The notes under the pieces were generated by a model that was given only the letters and a program-made list of their open reading frames with translations, did no database searches and was not told the DNA's origin. A stretch of DNA of 64,000 bases from an uncultured Bacteroidales bacterium (GTDB lineage: Bacteria > Bacteroidota > Bacteroidia > Bacteroidales > UBA932), in assembly GCA_900319405.1 (NCBI GenBank), contig ONOH01000006.1:1-64000 (forward strand). The letters are read 5' to 3'. The position numbers were made by a program, and so were the translations under genes. Positions 6,732-14,703 of the stretch are shown in pieces. How positions within the stretch are numbered: the first letter of the stretch is position 1; each line of letters opens with the position of its first letter.

Positions 6732-8873
6732 TTATTGCTTTAATAATCTTAATCCGATACGCTTGCGTTCCAGGTCCACGGACAAGACCTGAACCATTAC
6801 TTGCTGATGCAGCTTGAGCACCTTCGAGGGAACCGCCATCCCCTTCTGTCCCATCTGCGAAGCGTGGATGAGCCCGTTCTCATGAAGGCCGATATCCACA
6901 AAGGCCCCGAAGGCGGTAAGGTTGGTTACGATACCGGGCAGTTCCATCCCGGGCTTGAGGTCATCAATTTCGTGGATGTCGTCGGCGAAGGAGAATTCCT
7001 GCGCGGCCTCGCGGGGATCCCGTCCCGGCTTCTGCAACTCCAGCAGGATATCGTTGACGGTAGGAAGGCCGAAATCCTTCTCCACATAGTCCTTGGGATT
7101 GATTATTTTGCAGAGCTCTGCATTTCCAACCAGCTCCCGGGTACTCACCTTCAAGTCTTTGGCCATCCTGTCCACAATATGGTAGGCCTCCGGGTGAACG
7201 GCCGAGTTGTCCAGCGGATGGGCCGCTCCGGGGATGCGGAGGAAGCCGGCACACTGCTGGAAGGCCTTGGCGCCGAGGCGCGGAACTTTCAGAAGATCCT
7301 CCCGGGCCTTGAAATCCCCGTTGGCGCTGCGATAATCCACAATGGCACGTGAAAGCGCCGGGCCGATACCGGAAACATACTGCAGAAGGTACGGGCTGGC
7401 AGTATTGAGGGCTACGCCCACACTGTTCACGCAGCTTTCCACCGTGTTGTCCAGTTTCTCTTTGAGGAGACCCTGGTCCACATCGTGCTGGTACTGGCCC
7501 ACCCCGAGGGACTTGGGATCTATTTTCACCAGTTCTGCCAGCGGATCCATCAGGCGACGGCCGATGGAAACCGCCCCGCGGACAGTGACGTCATACTCCG
7601 GGAACTCTTCCCGGCCCACATCGGAGGCCGAATAGACCGAGGCACCGTCTTCGCTTACGGAGAAAATGCGGACGCTCTCCGGCAGGCCCACCCGGCGGAC
7701 GAAATCCTCCGTTTCGCGGCCGGCGGTGCCGTTTCCGATGGCAATCACCTCGATATCATATTTTTCCACCAGGCCGGCCACTGTGGTAATGGCCTGGATC
7801 TTCTTTGCCACGGGCGGATGCGGGAAGATGACATCGTGGGCGAGGAGCTTGCCCTGGGCATCCAGGCACACCACCTTGCAGCCTGTTCGGAAGCCAGGGT
7901 CGATGGCCATCACCCGCTTCTGTCCCACAGGCGCTGCGAGCAGCAGCTGCCGGAGATTCTCCCCGAACACCTGGATGGACTCCACATCGGCCTTTTCCTT
8001 GGCCTCTCGGAGCACTTCTCCGGTGATGGAAGGGTCCAGCAGGCGCTTCCAGGCGTCGTCCACGGCCTGTCGAACCTGCTCGCCGGACTCCCGCTGGGGG
8101 TAGCCGTTCTGCTGGCAATAGTCGTAATACATCTTGTTGCCGCACTTCTGTCCGTCAGCATCCACGCTCACGCGGAGAAAGCCTTCCTCCTGGGCACGGA
8201 GCATGGCCAAAAGGTTGTGAGAAGGGATTTTGGAGAGCGGAATGGAGAAGTTGAAATAGCTGCGGTACTTGGCCGCCTCGGGAGAGGACTCCCCCGCTTT
8301 GGTGACTTTGGATCCCACCCGGCGTGTGCGGTAGATGACCCGGAGGCTTTCCCGGATGGAGGCGGTTTCGCTGATTCTCTCGGCCAGAATGTCGCGGGCG
8401 CCCTGAAGGGCCTCTTCCACGTCCTTCACCTCCCCTTTCACAAAACGGCGGGCATCTCCCTGCGGGTCACGCGACTTGCCGGCCCACAGGATATCGGCCA
8501 GGGGCTCCAGGCCTTTGGCCGCCGCCACGGTGGCGCGGGTCTTGCGCTTGGGCCTGTAGGGCAGGTACAAATCTTCCAGTTCACCGGATACGAGGCATTT
8601 CTCTATCTTTTCCCGTAACTCTTCCGTAAGTTTCCCCTGCTCCTCGATGGTGCCCAGGATGGAGGCTTTGCGCTTTTCCATCTCCGTAAAGACATCGGCC
8701 CAGTGCCTGACCTCAGCCACCTCGATGTCCGTGAGGCCGCCGGTGCGCTCTTTCCGGTAGCGGCTGATGAAAGGGATGGTGCAGCCGTCAGCGAAAAGTT
8801 CCACGCAATTCTCCACCTGCCAGGGCTGAATATTCAAAATGCCGGCAATATGCCGAATATACAGTTCTTTCAT
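6732..8873 (-). CDS. tex: Tex-family RNA-binding transcription accessory protein
   Basis: The protein has 713 residues. It carries the full Tex architecture: N-terminal helical Tex region, a YqgF/RuvC-like domain (MAIDPGFRTGCKVVCLD, IGNGTAGRETE), a helix-hairpin-helix region (VSGIGPALSRAIVDYR) and a C-terminal S1 domain (GIVTNLTAFGAFVDIGLHE). Tex proteins bind nucleic acid and affect transcription and, in some bacteria, toxin expression. The start MKELYIRH at 8873 is used; the open frame extends about 79 codons further, but that part lies over the divergent ygiQ promoter and is not Tex-like. A TATCTTTG box ends only 5 nt before this ATG, so the transcript may be leaderless. The GH97 gene follows by 4 nt and is probably co-transcribed. 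Confidence 0.93.
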   Translation of the reverse strand: MKELYIRHIAGILNIQPWQVENCVELFADGCTIPFISRYRKERTGGLTDIEVAEVRHWADVFTEMEKRKASILGTIEEQGKLTEELREKIEKCLVSGELEDLYLPYRPKRKTRATVAAAKGLEPLADILWAGKSRDPQGDARRFVKGEVKDVEEALQGARDILAERISETASIRESLRVIYRTRRVGSKVTKAGESSPEAAKYRSYFNFSIPLSKIPSHNLLAMLRAQEEGFLRVSVDADGQKCGNKMYYDYCQQNGYPQRESGEQVRQAVDDAWKRLLDPSITGEVLREAKEKADVESIQVFGENLRQLLLAAPVGQKRVMAIDPGFRTGCKVVCLDAQGKLLAHDVIFPHPPVAKKIQAITTVAGLVEKYDIEVIAIGNGTAGRETEDFVRRVGLPESVRIFSVSEDGASVYSASDVGREEFPEYDVTVRGAVSIGRRLMDPLAELVKIDPKSLGVGQYQHDVDQGLLKEKLDNTVESCVNSVGVALNTASPYLLQYVSGIGPALSRAIVDYRSANGDFKAREDLLKVPRLGAKAFQQCAGFLRIPGAAHPLDNSAVHPEAYHIVDRMAKDLKVSTRELVGNAELCKIINPKDYVEKDFGLPTVNDILLELQKPGRDPREAAQEFSFADDIHEIDDLKPGMELPGIVTNLTAFGAFVDIGLHENGLIHASQMGQKGMAVPSKVLKLHQQVMVQVLSVDLERKRIGLRLLKQ

Positions 8874-8878
8874 ATTCT

Positions 8879-8886
8879 CAAAGATA
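8879..8886 (-). promoter_or_regulatory. -7 box for tex, immediately before the start codon
   Basis: The minus strand reads TATCTTTG, then AGAAT, then ATG. With transcription starting about 5-7 nt after the box, the mRNA would begin at or next to the start codon. Confidence 0.55.
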
Positions 8887-8917
8887 ATCATTTTTCCGTT
8901 TGCGAGGAAATTTTTCG

Positions 8918-8925
8918 TATTTTTG
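8918..8925 (+). promoter_or_regulatory. -7 box for ygiQ, 8 nt before the start codon
   Basis: TATTTTTG ends 8 nt before the ATG at 8934. An upstream TTTG (8899-8902) is only 15 bp away, shorter than the usual 18-21 bp. It is divergent with the tex box, leaving both promoters in 60 bp. Confidence 0.5.
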
Positions 8926-8933
8926 CTGCGATT

Positions 8934-10745
8934 ATGGCCGAAGCTTATATGTTTCCCACTTCCGTGAAGGAAGTGCAGGCGCTGGGCTGGGATTACATTG
9001 ACATCATCCTGTTCAGCGGAGACGCGTTCATAGACCATCCGTCCTTCGGGACGGCGGTGATTGCCCGGTGGCTCCAGAAATGGGGCTACCGCGTGGCCGT
9101 GGTGCCCCAACCCAACTGGAGGGACGACCTCCGCGATTTCCGCAAACTGGGAACGCCCAGGCTATACTTCGGCCTCAACGCCGGCGCGATGGACTCGATG
9201 GTGAACCACTACACGGCCTCCAAGCGCCTGCGCCACGACGACGCCTACACCCCCGACGGAAAGGCCGGCGCCCGTCCGGACTACGCCGTCACCGTCTATA
9301 CCAAGATACTCAAGGAGCTGTTCCCGGACGTACCGGTGATTATCGGCGGCATCGAAGCATCCCTGCGGCGTCTCACCCACTACGACTACTGGAAAGACTG
9401 CCTGCTGCCATCCGTCCTGTACACCTCCGGGGCCGATTATCTCTGCTACGGAATGGGAGAAAGGCCCATGCTGGAGCTCACACGGGGTATCGAAAAGGGC
9501 TGGTCCCGCCGCCGGATGCAGCGGATTCCCCAGATTGCCTTTTATGTGAAAGGGCAGGTTCCGGAGGGGGACGCCTCCGCCGGGACGCTGCGGCTCCACA
9601 GCTTCGAGGAGTGCTGCAGGGACAAGCGGGCGTTCGCAGAGAATTTTCACTGGATTGAGACGCACGCCAATATGATGCACCCGGACACCATCCTGGAACC
9701 GGTGCGCGAAGGGTATGTGCAGATCAACCCTCCCTTCCCGCCGGCCAGCACCGAAGAGATGGACAGTTTCTGGGACCTTCCGTTCACCAAACTGCCGCAT
9801 CCGCGCTACAATGGCAAGCGCATCCCGGCTTACGATATGATCAAATTCAGTGTGAACACGCATCGCGGCTGCTTCGGGGGCTGTAATTTCTGCACCATTG
9901 CGGCCCACCAGGGCAAGTTCATCCAGTCCCGGAGCGAAGCGTCCATCCTGAAAGAGGTGAAACAGCTGAAGGAACTGCCGGACTTTGCCGGCAACATCTC
10001 CGACGTGGGGGCTCCCACGGCCAATATGTACGGGATGCAGGGAAAGAACCTGGAACTTTGCGACAAGTGCCGGCGCCGCAGCTGCCTGTTCCCCAAACGC
10101 TGCCCCAACCTGGAATGCGACCACACGCGCCTGATGGAGCTATACCGCCGGATCGACAGCACCAAAGGCATCCGGCACAGTTATATCGGCAGCGGCATAC
10201 GCTACGACCTTTTCCTCACCGAGGACGGATTTGTAAATGAAAGCTCCAAGCCCTACCTCCGGACACTGGTGCTGGACCATACATCGGGCCGGCTGAAGGT
10301 GGCACCGGAGCACACAGAGGATCACGTGCTGCAGAAGATGGCCAAGCCCAGCTTCCGCCTGTTCGAGCGCCTGAGGAAAGAATTCGACCGGGTGAACCGG
10401 GAGGCGGGCACGCACGTGGGTCTGGTACCTTATTTTATATCCTCCCACCCCGGCTGCACGATGAAGGATATGGAACGGCTGGCCAGCCATCCTGCCCTGA
10501 AGGGCATCTGGATGGACCAGGTGCAGGATTTCACCCCCACGCCGATGACCACCTCGTCGGTTATGTACTACAGCGGACTGGACCCCCGCGACATGAAACC
10601 CGTCTTTACGGAGCGCGACCCGGAGAAAAAACAACGGCAAAAATCATATTTCTTTAAAAATTCTTCGAAAAAAGGCGGAAAGCACTTGCAGAGTTCAAAA
10701 CAAAGTCCTATTATTGCAACACGAAAACCTAAGCACAAAAAGTAA
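8934..10745 (+). CDS. YgiQ-family radical SAM protein
   Basis: The protein has 603 residues. The N-terminal YgiQ region (FPTSVKEVQALGWDYIDI, FSGDAFIDHPSFG) precedes a radical SAM core with CFGGCNFC, which binds the 4Fe-4S cluster, and the C-terminal part characteristic of the family (FKVAPEHT-like segment LKVAPEHTEDHVL, then HPGCTMKDMERLA). The biochemical function of YgiQ proteins is not established. The start MAEAYMFPTS at 8934 is chosen; a second ATG at 8949 would also be compatible and would give a normal leader. The next gene begins 3 nt after the stop. Confidence 0.9.
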   Translation: MAEAYMFPTSVKEVQALGWDYIDIILFSGDAFIDHPSFGTAVIARWLQKWGYRVAVVPQPNWRDDLRDFRKLGTPRLYFGLNAGAMDSMVNHYTASKRLRHDDAYTPDGKAGARPDYAVTVYTKILKELFPDVPVIIGGIEASLRRLTHYDYWKDCLLPSVLYTSGADYLCYGMGERPMLELTRGIEKGWSRRRMQRIPQIAFYVKGQVPEGDASAGTLRLHSFEECCRDKRAFAENFHWIETHANMMHPDTILEPVREGYVQINPPFPPASTEEMDSFWDLPFTKLPHPRYNGKRIPAYDMIKFSVNTHRGCFGGCNFCTIAAHQGKFIQSRSEASILKEVKQLKELPDFAGNISDVGAPTANMYGMQGKNLELCDKCRRRSCLFPKRCPNLECDHTRLMELYRRIDSTKGIRHSYIGSGIRYDLFLTEDGFVNESSKPYLRTLVLDHTSGRLKVAPEHTEDHVLQKMAKPSFRLFERLRKEFDRVNREAGTHVGLVPYFISSHPGCTMKDMERLASHPALKGIWMDQVQDFTPTPMTTSSVMYYSGLDPRDMKPVFTERDPEKKQRQKSYFFKNSSKKGGKHLQSSKQSPIIATRKPKHKK

Positions 10746-10748
10746 TTT

Positions 10749-11117
10749 ATGGCAGACAGCAAGAAAAGGCACGTAGTGAGTTATGAGAAGATGGCCGGTC
10801 ATCCCGACCTCGCCGCCGCATTTGCAGATAAATATCCCAAAGGGTTCAGCGACTACCTCAACGACCTCGTGAAATACCCCAAGCCGGACGGCAGCTCCTT
10901 CTATGCAGTAACCATAGAAACGACCGAAGCTATCTACCTGGTTAAGATCAACGTAAAGACCGACGACCTGGAAGACGTCGCGCGCTGGCTGGAAGGAGAA
11001 GAGGAGGCCGGGAACGAGGCCGTGGCCGGCGGAACGGCTGACGCCTCCGACGCTGGCGGAGACACCCTCCCGGACGACAACATCGCCCAGTACTCCACGG
11101 GCGCGGACGACGAATAG
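10749..11117 (+). CDS. Conserved small acidic protein, unknown function
   Basis: The protein has 122 residues with no signal peptide or membrane segment. An N-terminal folded part (SYEKMAGHPDLAAAFADKYP, GFSDYLNDLVKYPK, FYAVTIETTEAIYLVKINVK, to about residue 75) is followed by a low-complexity acidic tail rich in Asp, Glu, Gly and Ala. I recognise the general look of a Bacteroidales-conserved hypothetical but cannot name a family. It sits 3 nt behind ygiQ and 7 nt before the ClC gene, so it is part of a three-gene transcript. Confidence 0.75.
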   Translation: MADSKKRHVVSYEKMAGHPDLAAAFADKYPKGFSDYLNDLVKYPKPDGSSFYAVTIETTEAIYLVKINVKTDDLEDVARWLEGEEEAGNEAVAGGTADASDAGGDTLPDDNIAQYSTGADDE

Positions 11118-11124
11118 CTGTCCG

Positions 11125-12903
11125 ATGGCCTGGCGTGGAAGTATCCGATGGATATGGGGTCCGGCAAGGACCCTTTTGCGTAAACTGCCGGAATCCACGG
11201 CACTTCTGGTTCTTTCCGTCATCACGGGCATCCTCTGCGGCCTGGCGGCCGTTCTCCTGAAAACCACCATCCACGGCATCCAGGACGGTTTGGGACGGCT
11301 GATGCCGGACAGCCGCTGGCCCTATCTGGTCCTTCCCGGCGTGGGAATGCTGCTGAGCCTCCTTCTTGTCCGCTATCTTATCCGGGACAACATCGGCCAC
11401 GGCGTTACCAAGGTGCTGCAGGCTGTCTCCAAGAACGAGTCCAAAATCAAGAAGCACAACTGCTGGTCCTCGCTGCTGACCAGTGCCCTCACCATCGGCT
11501 TCGGCGGTTCGGTGGGTGCCGAGGCTCCCATCGTCTATACCGGCGCGGCCATCGGCTCCAACCTGGCGCGGGAATGCGGGATGTCCTACCGCGGAATGAC
11601 GCTGATGCTGGGCTGCGGCGCGGCCGGGGCGGTGGCGGGCATTTTCAACGCTCCCCTGTCGGGCGTCCTTTTCACCCTGGAGATTCTTCTTTTCAACCTG
11701 TCGATGTCGGGCATCCTGCCCCTTCTGCTCAGTTCCATATCGGCCACCATCGTGAGCTATCTCCTGCTGGGAAGGACGACGCCCTTCACGGCTACGCTGG
11801 TGCCCTTCAGCCTGGGGAATGTGCCGTTCTACATTATTCTGGGCGTGTTTTGCGGCCTTACTTCGCTTTATTTTATCCGCACCACCCTGCAGATGGAAGA
11901 CCGGCTGGGAAAGGTGAAGAGCCCCTACCTTCGCTGGCTCCTCTCGGCCCTCGCGCTGGGCATTCTCATCTTCCTGTTTCCTCCCCTTCACGGGGAAGGC
12001 TACAACTTCCTTTCCCCGCTTCTGCACGGAGGGGACGGCAGTTTCGGCGGCAATACGCCCCTGGCGTTCCTCCTCCGATGGGAATGGGCCGTTCCGCTGT
12101 TTTTCCTGCTGGTGATGCTGCTGAAGGTGTTTTCGATGACCTTCACCAATGCCGGCGGCGGCGTGGGCGGCACCTTCGGCCCCACCCTGTTCATCGGCGC
12201 CATCGCAGGTTTTGTCCTGGCCTCGTCCGTGAATCTGCTCAAGCCCGGCACGGTACCGGTTTCCAATTTCGTGCTGGTGGGGATGGGCGGCCTGATGGCC
12301 GGGGTGATGCAGGCTCCCCTGACTGCCATCTTCTTGATTGCCGAGATTTCCGGCGGGTACGACCTTCTGGTTCCGCTTATCCTGACATCGGCCATTGCCT
12401 ATGGGGTGACGCGCATTTTCGAGCGCTATTCCATCTACACCAAGCGCATCGCCGCCAGCGGAGAGCTCCTCACGCACGATTCGGACCAGGCCGTCCTTAC
12501 CCTGATGAAAACCGACGCACTGCTGGAAAAGGATTTCCTGAGCGTGAGCATAGACGCAACCCTCCGGGAGCTGGTAGAGGCGGTTTCCCGCTCCGAACGC
12601 AACATTTTCCCCGTGCTGGACTCCCACGGCCGCTTCCAGGGCTATGTATCCCTGGCCGATATCCGCAAGGATATGTTCCACACCGACCTGTACGACACCC
12701 GGCACGTCTATAATTATATGCGGACGGCGCCCGAATACATCCGGAAAGAGGAAGCGATGGATTCGGTGATGCGGAAATTCGAGAAAACCGGCGCCTGGAA
12801 CCTTCCGGTGGTGGATGAAAACCGCATTTACCTGGGCTTCCTCTCCAAGTCCAAGATTTTCAACGTGTACCGGGAAGAGCTCAGGGATTTCTCCCGGGAT
12901 TAG
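11125..12903 (+). CDS. ClC-type chloride transporter with CBS domains
   Basis: The protein has 592 residues. The ClC core (about residues 15-430) shows GHGVTKVL, GGSVGAEAPIVYTGAAIGS (with the gating Glu in GAEAP), FNAPLSGVLFTLE and GGGVGGTFGPTLFIGA. Retention of the gating Glu suggests an H+/Cl- exchanger rather than a pure channel; that is inference from the family. Two CBS domains follow (about 455-580), likely binding adenine nucleotides. It is an inner-membrane protein. It follows the acidic protein by 7 nt and ends 3 nt before a convergent gene. Confidence 0.93.
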   Translation: MAWRGSIRWIWGPARTLLRKLPESTALLVLSVITGILCGLAAVLLKTTIHGIQDGLGRLMPDSRWPYLVLPGVGMLLSLLLVRYLIRDNIGHGVTKVLQAVSKNESKIKKHNCWSSLLTSALTIGFGGSVGAEAPIVYTGAAIGSNLARECGMSYRGMTLMLGCGAAGAVAGIFNAPLSGVLFTLEILLFNLSMSGILPLLLSSISATIVSYLLLGRTTPFTATLVPFSLGNVPFYIILGVFCGLTSLYFIRTTLQMEDRLGKVKSPYLRWLLSALALGILIFLFPPLHGEGYNFLSPLLHGGDGSFGGNTPLAFLLRWEWAVPLFFLLVMLLKVFSMTFTNAGGGVGGTFGPTLFIGAIAGFVLASSVNLLKPGTVPVSNFVLVGMGGLMAGVMQAPLTAIFLIAEISGGYDLLVPLILTSAIAYGVTRIFERYSIYTKRIAASGELLTHDSDQAVLTLMKTDALLEKDFLSVSIDATLRELVEAVSRSERNIFPVLDSHGRFQGYVSLADIRKDMFHTDLYDTRHVYNYMRTAPEYIRKEEAMDSVMRKFEKTGAWNLPVVDENRIYLGFLSKSKIFNVYREELRDFSRD

Positions 12904-12906
12904 CCA

Positions 12907-14703
12907 TCAGAATTTCCACCTGGCGCCGATGACGAAGATGCGGCGGTTGCTGCGCACTTCCTCTATCCAGAATTCCTGCGTCTGCTCCGATTCGAAGCTG
13001 CTTTCTCTGGGTGTATCCAGCAGGTCGCGGCCTTCCAGATACAGCGTAAACCGCTTGAATTCCTTCTGGACCCGGGCATTGAGTTCGCAGTACTGCTTGA
13101 AGATGGTGAAGAAAGTGGCCACCTTGCTCTGGTATCTGGCATCGACGCCCACACTCCAACCTTTGCTCAGATGGGCAGTAATGTCGCCATTCAGTTTCCA
13201 GTCGAAGCTATTCTTGACGGCCCCGTCGCTGTTGGCAATACGACGCGACTGGTTATAGGTTACGCCCAGATTGGCGGTAATCACTTTTCCGCGCCATCCC
13301 AGATTTTCCGAAAGCCCCAGGGAATAGCTGCTGGCCGAATTGAGCCATTTGAATACCTTGTACTGGCGCCCGTCGATCTCTTCGTTGGTCCAGGTCTGGT
13401 CTATTTCATCCACCACACGTTTATAGCCGACCCCTGTCTTTGAAATGAAACGCCTGTACTTGAACTCATAGCCGAGCGTGTACTGCCTTGTCTGGGGAGA
13501 TCGGAGCCTTTCGTTGCCCCGGTACAGTTGGTCCAGATAGCCGGCGGTGCGGTCGTACCAGCAGACTTTCAGGTAATCCGGATGGCTGACGCTCATCTGG
13601 TTGGAAAGGCTAAGGGCATGCTTGGGGGAAATGGTCCACTTCACGCTGGCTTTCCCCACCGGATACACCCCCTTTATGTTCAGGGGCTGCTTATGGGTCT
13701 CGTCATTCAGCCGGCGGGCATACACCTGGGCGGCATAGTCGGCGTGGGCCTCCAGGTTTTTCCAGCGGAAATCCGCCGTAAAATAAGGTTCCGCCCATAG
13801 GCTCAGATAGTTGAAGCTTTCCCGCAGGCGGGTGGAATCGCGCCAGATTTCCTCCTTCACGTCCAGGGAAACATTGATGCGGGTGGCCCCGCTGTTTTCG
13901 TCCAGGGCGTGCCGGGTGGAAAGGCGGGCGCCGGGGGTAATGGTCAGCCGGATTTCATCGTCGCGGATGGTCCGTTGCAGGTGGATGTCGCCGTCCAGGT
14001 TGAAATCATAGTTTTGGGGCGTAATCCTGTATTTCCAGGCATAGCCGGAGATGTCGTCAATGTCAATGGTCGTTCCGCTTCCGGAGGGATCTCCCGTCTT
14101 GAACACGATCCAGGTATTGACTTTATTGCCGCCGATGGCCTGGAGCTTGAGAGAGCTGCGCAGGATGGTGGCCCCGGAGCGGAAACTCCGGAAGGTCTTC
14201 AGCCCGGTCTCCAGCTTGTGTTCGTCCAGGGTGGGGACTTCATAATAGTACGACATGTTTTCCATCTCCTCCACACTGCCGTCAAAGGTCATGGAATGGT
14301 TCTGGGCCCTGTCGTTCTTATACTGGTACAGAATCCAGGCAGAATAATTCCTGTCGGCATCCGGTCTCCACCCGAAGTCCGATTGGATGCCGGCGGAAAG
14401 GGGTTTGGTGCTGGCCGCCTTGTAAGTGATGTTCAGTTTCTCGTTCTTGTAGGCCATACGGGTGTTGTCCGTGACCTTGGGTTCCCATTTGCCATTGACC
14501 GTGGTGCTCCAGCTGAACTTTTCCTTCCTGTAATCGAGCCGGAACAGGCCCTGCGTGATTCCGTGGAACATGGGCTTTTCATCAGAAATGACACTGCCCT
14601 CCATCCCGCCCAGTCCGGCCGATAAATCCACACTGCCCGTCCACTGCGCCCGCAGCGGGATGCAGCAGAGCAAAAAGGCCAGAACGAGGATTCTACTTTT
14701 CAT
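12907..14703 (-). CDS. Outer-membrane beta-barrel protein resembling a TonB-receptor barrel without a plug
   Basis: The protein has 598 residues. A signal peptide (about 1-19, ending LRAQ) leads straight into beta-strand-rich, aromatic-alternating sequence that continues to the end (GARWKF, C-terminal Phe). The style matches the C-terminal barrel of Bacteroidota TonB-dependent or OMP_b-brl_3 proteins, but I see neither the carboxypeptidase-like domain nor a plug. It could therefore be a porin-like or assembly-associated barrel. The gene overlaps the 3' end of the upstream MscS gene by 11 nt and is probably co-transcribed with it. No substrate can be inferred. Confidence 0.72.
   Translation of the reverse strand: MKSRILVLAFLLCCIPLRAQWTGSVDLSAGLGGMEGSVISDEKPMFHGITQGLFRLDYRKEKFSWSTTVNGKWEPKVTDNTRMAYKNEKLNITYKAASTKPLSAGIQSDFGWRPDADRNYSAWILYQYKNDRAQNHSMTFDGSVEEMENMSYYYEVPTLDEHKLETGLKTFRSFRSGATILRSSLKLQAIGGNKVNTWIVFKTGDPSGSGTTIDIDDISGYAWKYRITPQNYDFNLDGDIHLQRTIRDDEIRLTITPGARLSTRHALDENSGATRINVSLDVKEEIWRDSTRLRESFNYLSLWAEPYFTADFRWKNLEAHADYAAQVYARRLNDETHKQPLNIKGVYPVGKASVKWTISPKHALSLSNQMSVSHPDYLKVCWYDRTAGYLDQLYRGNERLRSPQTRQYTLGYEFKYRRFISKTGVGYKRVVDEIDQTWTNEEIDGRQYKVFKWLNSASSYSLGLSENLGWRGKVITANLGVTYNQSRRIANSDGAVKNSFDWKLNGDITAHLSKGWSVGVDARYQSKVATFFTIFKQYCELNARVQKEFKRFTLYLEGRDLLDTPRESSFESEQTQEFWIEEVRSNRRIFVIGARWKF

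Noticed and set aside
10948..12705. 585-codon open frame on the minus strand
   Set aside because: Antisense to the ClC transporter; low-complexity His/Gln/Gly/Arg composition; no start signal.
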